DNA from: Cadophora sp. MPI-SDFR-AT-0126
Lineage: Eukaryota > Ascomycota > Leotiomycetes > Helotiales > Ploettnerulaceae
Length of the DNA: 64,000 bases
NCBI GenBank assembly: GCA_020747065.1
Contig: JAGMVK010000004.1
Location: forward strand, 2,542,001 to 2,606,000
Reading direction: 5' to 3'
Part shown: in pieces, positions 48,061 through 58,859 of the stretch
Position numbering within the stretch: position 1 is the stretch's first letter
How the letters are laid out: the number at the start of each line of letters is the position of its first letter
Made by a program: the position numbers and the translations under genes
Notes under the pieces: generated by a model
What the model was told of the DNA's origin: nothing
Database searches by the model: none
Seen by the model: only the letters and a program-made list of their open reading frames with translations

Positions 48061-51000
48061 TCACTTCCTCGGCCTTCTTTTCGGGACACAGGCACCTACC
48101 ACCCTCCTCAAGCCCACTAGCTTCTTCATCCTCTTCAACTCCTTCCTCTGCAGAACAACCCACTCGTTCTCCTCCCAGTTCCCCAACTCCACGCCCCTCT
48201 CCAAAACCTCCATCAGCCTCTCCTGAACCTCAACCCCTCTCTCCACCTCTCCACTCTCAAAATACTCCTTACTCAGCTCCCTCATATAAATCAAAGTACT
48301 CGTATCTTCATTCCCAAAATCCCTACACATCGCCTCAAAAACCAATACTCTATACCCTAGTGCCTTCCTCCTCACCTCCCTGCCAAACTTCCCGTTCGGA
48401 CCTCCCCTGCTCCTTCTGTTCGCATTCCCAGCACTAACTCCCATACCCTTGTACCACCTCCACCAAAACTCCGCCGCAATCCCCACGGCTCTCCTGGTCC
48501 CCACATGTTCATCCCCGAGACTCTCCCGCAACAACCTCACCAGCCGTTCATGCACATCCCACGCCCTCTCCCACAACCCACATCCCTCCAACGCAGCAGC
48601 TAGATTCCCCATCCCATACAAAGTATGCGTGTGTTTCTCGCCGTGGATTTTAAGACGGCCGTGGAAGACCAGCTCTGCGCTGGAGAGACTGGCGGCTGGG
48701 AAGCCGAGACTGAGGTCGGCGAGGCCGAGGACTTCGTACAGGCCGAGGTGGACGTTGTCTTCGCTGTCGTTGGGGGTGGGGTTGAGAATGGGGTTGATTC
48801 CGCCGTCGATCGTGGTTTTCGCGGCTTTGAGTTTGGTGATTGCGAGTTCGGCTACGGATTTCGCTTCTGCGTATTGAGCAAGCGCTATGTAATTTCCTGC
48901 TAGGTTGTTAGAGGCAGAGACGAAGAGCACAATGTCATCCTTTTCGGTGGCGATTTTGAGGAGGGATTCCATGAGGGTGATAGATTCGGCGTGCCGGCCG
49001 GCCATGTAGAGCTGGGTTGCCATGTGGACGTTGAGGATTAGTCTGTGGCGGTCGTCGGGGTAAAGGATAAGTTCTACGAGGGCGAGGTTGTTGCAGCCGA
49101 GCGTGAGGGCCTGGTATTAAGCGATTAGTTTAGTACATACTCAGAAGGAGTGGTTTGTCTCAGCAGAGAGTAGGATACTAGGGGAATGGGAGGTAAAGTG
49201 GTTAGTTAAAAATCTGACCTTCTCGCTTTTCGTACCAACTGTGCTCTCATGATAAGCCATCATGAATTTCTCCGCCGCGATCGAGCGTGGCATCACGCAA
49301 TCCATACACCCATCCGCAAATAAGTACCCTTGATCATAAGATAGCAAAGCATCGATGTGAGGAAGCGCCCTTCTCCTTTGCTGCCAGTCAAGGAATGTAC
49401 CCTGTCGGGTGATTGACGCAGCGAGGGTCATGGCAGCAGTCTCCCACACATCCTTCCTTTCTGCTTCTGACAAGCGTTCTCGTGACCATTCGTGGACTAG
49501 TGGATGCAGAGATATAGAACCGGACTTGTTGACTGATATAAGGGAGAATGTGACAAGGGTGCTGATTGCTCGGCCCCAGAGGATCTGATCCCAGCCTGAA
49601 GGCATGAGTTGGACCAGTAGACTTGAAGTAAAGGCCCCCTTATCGAGAATCTCGTGGCTCTCTATTGCCTGCTGGAAAGTACTAGATTCGATACCATCGA
49701 AATGCATGAAGGAGAAGAGGCGAAGTAATTCCAATGCGAGAGTTGTGTGGCTTTCGGGCGTCTCTTGGATCTTTTGGATTGAGATTTCCCAGGTTGTGAA
49801 TACCGAGTACTGATACTCTTCCAAACCAGGCCTCGAGCGACCTAGCTCTAAGATAGCTTTCTTGCGCTTGGAGTATAGCTCGCAGAAGCCGTCGAGGGTG
49901 CAGATCTGTTGTCGGATCACTGCCCCTGCTTGATTGATAGCCAGAGCTAGATGGCCTAAGATCTTGACAATTTCATCTGCCGACTTCTTTGCTTTGGCAA
50001 TGTCAATCTCCGCCTGAGGTAGAGACACAGTCTTAAATAGCAATACCACGGCATCTTCGTGCTCCATCTCATCCACCCTGTATGACCCAGCTGAAGCAAG
50101 ATTTCGAAGCTCCGGATTCCTGGTTGTGGTGATGATGGTACCGGTCTTTCCTGAGGGAAAGTAAGATTTCACGTCCAAGGCTGGGTCGTCTGCGTTATCA
50201 ATAATCAACAGCCAGTTCGAGCGCGCTGAGAGCCATGACTTAATTGCCTCGATGGACTCTTTTTGTTTGCATTTCCGAGCAATGTTGAGAAAGCTGGCTT
50301 GAATGGTTTCACTGGTGCTTGAATCTATCCAGAATACGCCCCAGTATCTGACTTCAGTAAGTAAACATCTTGTGAAAGTGGAGAAGAAAATCCAGTTATT
50401 ATCACCTTTTACGATAGTCTTCTGCAAACTTCAGACATATTTGCGTTTTTCCAGACCCTCCCATTCCGTACAGCACAAAGCGTTGTTGCAAGTCTGCATA
50501 TTCTCTTGTGACGACCAATTCGCTTAGTATCTCACAGATTTCTATCCGTCCCGTGAATTGTGCATTTGCTGAATTCGGCACGAGATAATAGTCGGATATA
50601 ATATCAGCACCATCACCTGTTCGATAGAGCCTTTTGATACTTTTCACAGCCGCGACATACGTCTCATTTTCTCGAGATGAGAATCGGCAGATATCGCGAT
50701 GTGTTGCATCGGCAGGAATCTGCTCCTCATACGTCGGAGTCTCGTTCGGAGGTGTCAAGAGCGCGGATGTCTTCTCAACGACCTGGAGCTTCATATCAGT
50801 ATACACTTAGACACAGGGCTGCGTTTATGTGAACTCACAAGAGCTTTCCAACCATTCAGGGTCCTAGTCTCGTAAAAACTGACAACACTGAATGGATTCG
50901 CGTTTAACAGGCTCTTGAAATTGTTAGTCAAGGACTTCAGTTCTCCGCTTTCTTTCCGCAAAGCTTCGAGCAGCTGTGGCGGTGGCTTATTGGTCAATAT

Positions 51001-51814
51001 TAGAGGGATTCGAGCCAGTATCGTGGCATAATTTGCGAGGCTGCTTCCTTGGTGTGGTGTTCCGAAAAATATTACGCCTCGGACACTTTGGTAGATTGGG
51101 CGGTAGAGCGATTCATGTTGGGCAATGATGAGAGCCTGTAGGTGATGGATGAGACTAGTAGGCTTCTGAAGCGATGGAAGACGTACCTGTTTGAGTACCA
51201 AACCGCCGAGACTGTGTCCCATCAATATCAAGGGTCGCTTGCTCGCCTTGTGATAATTAGCAAAAACATCTATGAATGAAGTACGAAGATCATGAAATCT
51301 TAGATTTCGAGGCGAAAATGCATGACTTGCACTATCTGCCGTGCTTTACCACTTTAAATGCACTATAAATCATCTCACTCGAGTATACGATGTTGGAGAA
51401 GAACAAACAATCATAACCACTTTTACTCACAGAATCATACTCCCTTGCCTCCATCAACGAAACAAGCAAATGCCTTGCATGTTCTCGAATGCCAGCTTTA
51501 GAATTCTCAAACGCAGCCGTAGCATTGTATCCAAAAGTCATCACTCTGGCTCTTGGCAGCTCATCAGGCAAAAAATCTCGAAGCCATAGTTTCTGCGACG
51601 CTGGCTCCGTCCATGTTCGGAATTTATCTCCATTGAGACCATGGATTGCTACAATACTAGAACGATCGCCAGAGCTGTAAGTACGTTTACTTATTGAGGC
51701 TATGGGAAAGGGATGAAGAAAGTAAAGTAAAGGCGAAGCTCACTCGAGAGTCAAATTCAAGTCGCTCCTAGTGACACCATGCTCGCTTGCTGGACTTAGA
51801 ACAGAAATGCCCAT
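48061..51814 (-). CDS. NLR-type protein: alpha/beta hydrolase (SesB-like), NB-ARC, TPR-like repeats
   Basis: Predicted 1075 residues. Minus-strand exons are 51814-51744, 51674-51431, 51246-51187, 51135-50839, 50782-50406, 50347-49219 and 49110-48061, all in frame. Residues 1-270 are a serine-hydrolase-like domain: VAIHGLNGDKFRTWT, nucleophile elbow LMGHSLGGLVLKQ (Ser117), GVIFFGTPHQGSSLA, and ADATHRDICRF with His252 as probable catalytic His. Residues 300-560 are NB-ARC: P-loop GMGGSGKT (Lys336), Walker B LLIIDNADD, GTIITTTRNPEL, GHLALAINQAG and LHPLVHEWSRERL. The C-terminal exon (727-1075) is helical with degenerate TPR-like units. This architecture is that of fungal STAND/NLR proteins linked to heterokaryon incompatibility and non-self recognition. 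The donor after Arg350 (GTGATA) is atypical. Confidence 0.88.
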
Positions 51815-52322
51815 GTTCAAGCACAAACTCACGAAACAAAACAAAAACAACAATACAGAAGTGAAGATACATTGCAGGCATCACTATATATTTGATCTTT
51901 GTGCGACTTTTAAGGCAGCGCTCATTCATGCTGAGAATCTGCCAAAACGTGTTGGGAGGCTTTTTGACAGGGAACTGCGCCAGCGCACCCAGCCAGCTGG
52001 TATCGAATGAAATTGACGCAGAAGCGAGCATCCATTCAAATCGAGGCGGAAACGTCGCGAAATATGCAGGGGCAGCGGTTGAGGTCGTATTCTGGACACG
52101 GGCGCTTAGCAAATCGGGCAGTGCAATTGATGCCTGCAGCCTGTTAGAATTTCGACTGTAAAGAAGAGATATCAGAATCAATGGCACATGTATCTTCAAC
52201 AGAATCCATGAATATGTTTTTTGCTTGGGACACGGGAAACAGCAAGGCTCGTGAATTGCTATGAACTGCTAATTGTCGGTAGTTCTTTTTAGTGTTCTCA
52301 CAAAGGGTATAATGGTGGTGCT
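51815..52322. other. Intergenic, NLR promoter side
   Basis: Upstream of the NLR gene and downstream of the glutaredoxin gene. A minus-strand frame (52199-51768) reads into the NLR first exon in another register; it starts with a hydrophobic run but lacks family support. Confidence 0.5.
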
Positions 52323-53333
52323 CTAGACAGTTGCAGTAGCTGTCTGCTGGGTGAGAGCTGCGGGAGCAGTCTTTACCACGCTGTACGCCTTGAGGAAATC
52401 AGGATCGTTTCCCATTTCTTCCTTGACCTGGAGACTAGATTTAGCATAACCTGCAGACAGAAGATCAGAGAGCACTTACAATATCCAAACCGCCAACCAA
52501 ATCGCCATCAACCCACAATTGAGGGAAAGTTGGCCAATCTGCAAATTCTTTCAAACCTTGCCGAACCTCATCATCTGCCAGAATGTTGAAGAAACCATAT
52601 TTCACCGAGTTCTCCCGCAGGAGAGCAACCAATTGTCTCGAGAAACCGCACTGGGGAGCACTTGGCGTGCCCTTCATGAAGAGCATTACCGGGGCAGCCT
52701 TGACGAGTGATGAGAGCCTCTTGTGCAAAGACTCTTTGTCCTCCTTGATCTCAGCAGTCGATAGTTCGGGAGCGGTGGCAGGATCTTGTGGCGTTGGCGC
52801 ATAGGAGCTAAGATTTTTTGCAGCTGATCCATTGTTTGCTGGGCCGACGGATGCACCATTGACAGCAGTCGTAGTGCTTGGATTATTGGCATGCTTCTCA
52901 ATAGCTGCCCGAACTTTCATTGCATCACTTCCGCTGACAGTCTCGAGAACCTGGCCATTTCTTTGTAGGACGAGGAAGGGTACGGCTGTAACATCGAAGG
53001 AATCGCTGACATCTGGAACATCCTCCGCATCCAAGGCGACCCATGATGTAGATAGTGGCTCGGTGACGGGGTAGGAAGATGCGAGGGTTTGAAGTACTGT
53101 GGTCATTTGCTTGCACTGGGTTTAGTTAGCATATGCTCACAACGTTGGCTTGGAGCTGCGTCAAATTCATTACGAGACAGCGGCTCTGCAGGCACACGGA
53201 AGGATGATATGCAAGAACTTACTGGTGCAGCCCATTCGGCTTTGAAATAGATGACTTGGAGAGTGGCCGTTGGGACAGAAGCTGAATGCTGGTTCCATTC
53301 CTCCTCCGTCTTCAGTTCAAGAAGAGTTGACAT
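52323..53333 (-). CDS. GRX4: Monothiol glutaredoxin with N-terminal thioredoxin domain (Grx3/Grx4 type)
   Basis: Cytosolic/nuclear [2Fe-2S]-binding glutaredoxin in iron sensing and iron-sulfur delivery. Minus-strand exons are 53333-53223, 53115-52480 and 52427-52323, giving 283 residues. The thioredoxin-like domain contains IYFKAEWAAPCKQM, split by intron 1 just before Cys. VPFLVLQRNGQVLETVSGSD ends that domain. A low-complexity linker precedes the glutaredoxin domain with the CGFS motif (APQCGFSRQLV). TFPQLWVDGDLVGGLDIV and a C-terminal tail of Ala/Thr/Gln residues follow. Fungal Grx4 proteins work with GATA and HapX regulators of iron genes; none is seen nearby. Confidence 0.95.
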
Positions 53334-55173
53334 GCTGTGCTGTTTCTTGTGCTGTATAATCTGGCAGATGGTATACGCCACAAAAATTCAGATTGAGGCA
53401 GGGTGTGAGTCCTTGAGGAAGGCGAGAAACTTGCCTCTCGGCTTCTACGATTACTTATCGTTTGTTGACTGCGTAGCGGGGTACTGCCTGAGGGTGGGGA
53501 TGGGCGGGGTGCTTTGCGGCTTGAGAGAAGGGTGTTTGCTGTTGTGAATGGGAGGTATAGGTATAGATTCGGTCCTAGCAACAGCAGATCAGAAGTTCGT
53601 TCAGTTGGTGGAGATGTCGGGTTTTCGTTCGGAGATGTGGAAGTCGAACTTCTTTCCTTTTTTGAGGCAGGCTGCTTATCAGATCCTCAACCCAGACTAA
53701 CCACGCTAATCAGATCGCGTCATGCGACACGTGACCATGTCATCTATGCCAAGGAGTCGAGCTCACGGAGGGGAGTAAAGTCTCGAAGATGTGGATACAG
53801 GAGGAGATGATTAGTTCCTGGAATCAGAAAGTTGAAACATATTTCCCAAATCCCCGATTTCAAGCAACACATGAAGCGATGGACTTACTGAGTCTACCTA
53901 CGATCCATCAGCAATCAAGAGAATCGTCAAATGAACCACAACTTGAAGCTAGAAGTTTGCTTCGTGAATGAGATGAAGCATGTTATCGGTAGGCAATGAG
54001 ACATGCTTCTGATGGTTATTGTAACAAAGTTTGCGGGTTTTCTTCCAGGAATATACTTGAGACACGTCAACTCCTCGAAGCAATAAAGTATACTCTTTCA
54101 AGGCTGTCCTTGAGGAGAGTCATCTCAATCAGCTGCGGCGCCATGACTGAAAGATATGTCTCAGAGCTTGATTCCATACTCCACGTTCTTTGGCGCATTG
54201 CGTACGGCATGAAGAGCGGGTGTCATCCCATGAAATTGGTACCAACAATGCCAAGACCGTTGACGGGAAGGCTTGGAAGACAAGCTTTTCTCATCAAATC
54301 GCCGAGAATGAAACCAACAACGCGATTGTGGCTGAGGCAGGTAGGGCAGAGCAGGGGGACGCGGCCTGGTGGATGTTTGAGCTGCGTCGGGAAGGCTATG
54401 CACGTTGCGATTGTGAAGGAGGCGGGCATCGACAGACAAGTTGCTTCTGAATTGTTGAATGACGATGCCATTGAACTACAAGGCGTGCATAGGGAAGGAA
54501 GTGGAGAGTTATAAGAATCGTCGACAGCGGCTAACAGTCTATTGGGGAAATGGCAAATACAGACAGAGTAACGGTCTGGATGACTGACTGTGCAGAACAC
54601 GGAACATGATGCCGAGGACAACCTACCAAGTAAAGGATCAAAGTCAAGGACCAGAAAGGCTCCAGCCAAGGATGAGCCACTTGGCTTCTGGGTTGTTCCA
54701 GGTGCATCAGTGGCGGGCGCTGCAAATTCGGTTGGCTGGTTGGTTCAGCGTGGTTCGTTGGTTGGTTGGTTTGTTCCAGTTGACTGACTTCTCAATTTAT
54801 TCCGAGCAAGCGCAACGCAGCCCAGCGCATCGATTGCGCATCCAGCTTCTAGCATCCATCCCCGTCCCCAGCTCAGCTGCAACCCTTACCCGCCCCTCTC
54901 CTCTCCATATCGGGCTTGGCGTGCGTCGGATCCTCAAACTTCATCCACCTCCTCTTCCTCTCTTCTCCCCTTCTCTTCTCTTCCAAAGTGAACACAGCAC
55001 TCACACACTCTCTTTTTGTCGCCAGACTACTATAATCAGCCTTATATAATTACGAGATTAACAACAAGCTTTCGCTCCTATATACTCGCAAAGCTCCTAG
55101 TACGTGTGCCCAATTCTCAATTGAGTTTGCGACTCGACCTATCGCTGACTGCTGCCTTTTTAGATCCTTCAAT
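53334..55173. other. 1.8-kb region without a recognised gene
   Basis: Upstream of the glutaredoxin gene and of the CYSTM gene. Overlapping frames occur at 53996-54514 and 54190-54450 (+) and 54223-54669 (-), none with a domain. A GGTT-rich run lies at 54730-54775, and a CT-rich stretch follows at 54940-55020 before the CYSTM gene. Confidence 0.5.
54730..54775 (+). repeat. GGTT-rich simple repeat
   Basis: Imperfect run of GGTT/GGTTG units, G/T-rich on the + strand. Low complexity; no function inferred. Confidence 0.6.
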
Positions 55174-55673
55174 ATGTCGAACCAAGGATACTACAACCAA
55201 GGACCGCCACCCCCTCACATCCAGCAACCTGGGAATGTCCGTCCATTTTCTATTCCTGTTCCACGATTCACTTCGCGCTGACCCTTCCTAGACGTACGGC
55301 GGTGGTGGCTACCAGCAGCAAGGTGGTTATCCTCAGTACCCTCCTCAACAAGGTGGCTACCAACAAGGCGGCTACCAACAAGGACCTCCAATGCAACAAG
55401 TATGCCATCTCGTGGAATTCTTTTCCAGAAAGTGCACTGACAGAATATGTGTAGCAAATGCAGTATCAACAAGCACCACCACCGAAGCAAAAGGGAGGCG
55501 CATGTGGTGGAGGATGTCTCGGTGTCTGTCTGGCCACATTGTGCTGTTGCTGTGTCTGCGAGGAAGGTTGCGAAGCTTGCGCTGATTGTGCCGGTATATC
55601 TATATTCATTTTAATAGCCTCTGAGAGTACAATTGCTAATACCAGAACAGAATGCTGCGAAGGATGCTGCTAA
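55174..55673 (+). CDS. Cysteine-rich transmembrane module (CYSTM) protein
   Basis: Predicted 110 residues. Exons are 55174-55236, 55292-55399, 55455-55593 and 55651-55673. The N-terminal half is Gly/Tyr/Gln/Pro-rich with GGYQQGGYQQG repeats. The C-terminal half has KQKGGACGGGCLGVCLATLC and ends EECCEGCC-like (ADCAECCEGCC), the cysteine-rich membrane module. CYSTM proteins are tail-anchored stress-response peptides. The first donor (GTCCGT) is weak, but it is the only one found that keeps the frame into TYGGGGYQQQ. Codons for tandem Gln-Gly-Tyr make the middle exon repetitive. The stop right after the last CC pair is usual for the family. Confidence 0.85.
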
Positions 55674-56694
55674 AGATCAAATACGTCAATACCACTTTGG
55701 CGGGGGCGCGCGCTCGTTAATATATACGAGTTGAGAAGCAATAGCGCTTCGTAACAGACGGACCACGGTATATGGAAAGGAAAGGATTGGGGAAAATATG
55801 GTGCTCTAGGTTTAAATTTTTTTTGTTTCTTTTTTGGTTCACGGCCTCACAATTGCGATTCTGCTATTGTTACTACTGCTTCGCGCACTTTTGCGTCTTT
55901 GACACATTTCGTGGAGTACTTGGAATAGCAACCAGCTTGTAATTCAATATATTTCCTAGCGTTCAACGTGCTCCTTCAACGTTTGTCAAAGCAATGGTTC
56001 ATCTCATTTTCTAGGAACTTGCGAAGTTGGGTGTCAACTGCGGGGAGTGGAACCGTTTCTCGGCAATACGGCACAGACTTTCCACGACGACATACCAAGA
56101 CTATTCTCAGATCTTGGCGTCGACAAGGACGTTTCTTGCTTGGTATGAAAACATTGTTTCATTTAAGAATCCGTGAAAAGTAGAGGTATTCCATTCTTGG
56201 ACACGCCTATGAGGGAATGATTCCCATGGAAGATATTGTAACGACTTTTTTGTGAGGCCACTACTATCTGCCTACAATGTTGTCCTTTCTACACGTCAGG
56301 AACATTCATTGACCTCTCGCACCTTTTCCTTTACACAATTTAGCTGCCATAAAGTTATCTATTAAATGTCACGAAGAAAGAGCAAGGCCAGCGAGGTGCT
56401 GGGGAACTACGAAGCTCTTTCGCTCCTTCCACGGAAAAGTTGTTTCCTTCAAAGCACTTCCAATGGGTATCAATGCCCTTTCCTTCAGCACCGCCCAAAC
56501 AAAATGTAGCAACCGTGTTTTTTCATTCGTTCATCCTTCTTCAAAATAATCTTGTACAGTCGAGTATCAACATTAGCACCGCTGCTCTGCATTGCTTTCC
56601 ACTCACTGTGACTACCTTAGATACTGAGCTTGGATGGAACGAAGCAACAGGAGAAGTATGTCAATCTGCGTTGAACAACTAAGGAAGATGGCTG
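55674..56694. other. Intergenic, 3' flank of CYSTM gene
   Basis: Contains T-rich stretches (about 55817-55835), compatible with a 3' UTR. Short frames only; nothing recognised. Confidence 0.55.
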
Positions 56695-58328
56695 ATGATG
56701 ATAGAAATGGATGAAGACGATAAGGTGCCTTCGCCGGCACCGGCCTTACAGTCTACTGCCACGTCTCAAGAACTCGCCCGCAACACTTCACTCAACGCAG
56801 CTTTACCCGACACGTCTCCATCAGATATACCACCGTCCACACTTCAAACAGATCTGCAGGGGCGGACTATTCTCATGATGATCAAGAGCTCGGCCGGAAT
56901 ACGAACGTATACCCATGGGTTGACGAGTATAAAAGATTATCAGAAAGCAGAACCGACTTGCTAGCTACCAGAGGTCATGTCTCAGAGTCAGCAGCCGGAG
57001 CTTCTGGGAATATTATCATGAACCGAGGCGGGCCAGTGACCCTCTCAGAATCCAATTTTGATGCACGTGAGGCCCCTATCGATGTGACGCCGGAGGGGGG
57101 AAATGGGATCCTACCGCCTAGAAGTAGCGATCTCAATGGAATTGACCACGCGGGACTCTATACCCCTTATCCTCTGCGCGTCCAGGCCAATGGTAACGAC
57201 ATTGAAGAAACAATGGACCCAAGGCTATTGAGTATAAGCGCTTCTGGACAAGCAGTTCCTGTTGTAAGACCAGGTCCTGGTGGAAATGCTTCCCCAGCCG
57301 GTTCCAATGTTCAGACCAGTCTTCAAGGAGGGGAGACTCCTAAGGAGGAAGGAGAGACAGCTGATCAGGAAAACTTTCTAGAAGAGGATTGTTTTGAAGA
57401 AAGTGAAAAATCAGACTTGGACCAACCGATGATCTCGTCTAAGCCCTTGAGAACTGTCAGAAACCCCAAAGGTATGATCCCAGTACTCAAAAACAGGAGC
57501 TTTTCAAGCAAACCAATCGAACCTCGCAGATGGGCCAAAACATCGCCAAGAAGGATCTTGCCTTAATTGTCGAATCTCAAGCTAGCTTGCAGAGGAGTAG
57601 AAGGTGCCAACTCCAAGTATCCATGTGATAGGTGCATTAGAAGCGGGCTGCAATCGCAATGCGAGCGAGCGCCCAACAATAGAAAGAGTCGGAAGCATAC
57701 TGACTCACATCAGTCTTCGGCTTCACTTGTCGCTTCATCGTTCACCGGCATTACAGGTACGCGGCCATCATATCGTGAACCCACATCAGCTTTACCAAAC
57801 AACTCAATAGCTGCAGCACTTGACACCTCATCCACTATGACACCTGTTGCATCTCGCGAGTACCCTACTGGCAACGAGGCCTTACCATCTGACGAGATGT
57901 CATACTTTCGGTCGTGGTCAAGACATCGTTTACATCAGGCTGCCTATTTTTCATCACATGCAAATTGACTCCCCCAAGATCCGCAACAGGTGGAATACTC
58001 ATCGACCATGAACTCGAACAACTTGCAGGCTCATATTCCGAACTCCCAAGCAAAGTTTTGGCGCTGTGCGCCTAACGACTCGCAAACTTCTGTAGAATCA
58101 AGTCCTGGCACACAAGGAATGTTTTCAAGCAATGAAGATTCGATGCCTTCAACTACAGCTACGACTCCTGGATACCCCACTACCGCCGAAGAAGAGATAA
58201 GCAAAGCCCTGCAGGGTCCTAACGGAGAATAAATGCCAGCACGATGGACTGCATTAGCGCATTTGAACATTCAAACCGCACCAGGCGTATGGAACAAGCA
58301 TCAGTCGGAGGACCGAGGTTCAGGATGA
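56695..58328 (+). pseudogene. Degenerate Zn2Cys6 transcription-factor-like locus
   Basis: Successive frames on one strand look like fragments of one regulator. The frame 56695-56964 ends where 56958-57566 begins in another register. Around 57559-57570 the sequence encodes CLNCRIS and then hits a stop. One base out of register, KLACRGVEG follows and then YPCDRCIRSGLQSQC, so the six Cys of a Zn2Cys6 cluster are present but split by a one-base shift at about 57577-57582. Downstream the frame is broken by in-frame stops at 57966 and 58230, with open sequence continuing to 58328. No regulatory domain is recognised. A 37-nt GT-AG stretch at 57472-57508 would join two registers but is short for an intron. 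A sequencing error at one site is possible; several independent breaks favour a pseudogene. Confidence 0.5.
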
Positions 58329-58859
58329 CAGTTCTTCATCATACTTGGGTAGAATTCCGCTCAAGAATGATGGGTTGGTGATTGGAAAGCGCAGAACTCA
58401 ACGGAGTTGTTTATTTGTCTCGGCTCGCTTAAACGGGGGTCTATCGCCGGATGTTGTCTTTGAGGAGCGTTTTGAGCACCCCAAGTGGTTAGTTCGTGGC
58501 AACACTTGAAAGAATCATCGGAACCCAGTTTCTCTCATTGCCTGAGCGAGCATTGGCCGTAGAAGTTTTACATCAAACAGCTAGCTACTAGCGAAATCAA
58601 ACAGCAGTCTCACTAGATCATACTCGTCTTCACAAATTAACAGGCATCTTTCATGTGATATTGAATATCATTCTTTCCACGCTAAGATTTTCGCTTTTAC
58701 TTTCTCGCTCCGCTTGCTATCCCGACCAAGGAGTTTGCCACCTGAAAAGTAAACGGACTAGACTTCAAGAATTCTACAAGACATCCATCGTGCGATCATG
58801 CGATCATGCGACCATCCCAGAGATTCGAAAAGAGACGGATAAGCATCTGCATCCTTCCT
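58329..58859. other. Intergenic, convergent 3' flanks
   Basis: Lies between the degenerate locus (+) and ABP1 (-). No gene is seen; a short CGATCATG duplication occurs at about 58792-58808. Confidence 0.55.

Noticed and set aside
51768..52199. Minus-strand frame with hydrophobic start ahead of the NLR
   Set aside because: It is out of register with the NLR exon and ends within it. The ATG at 51814 gives the family-like start MGISVLSP.
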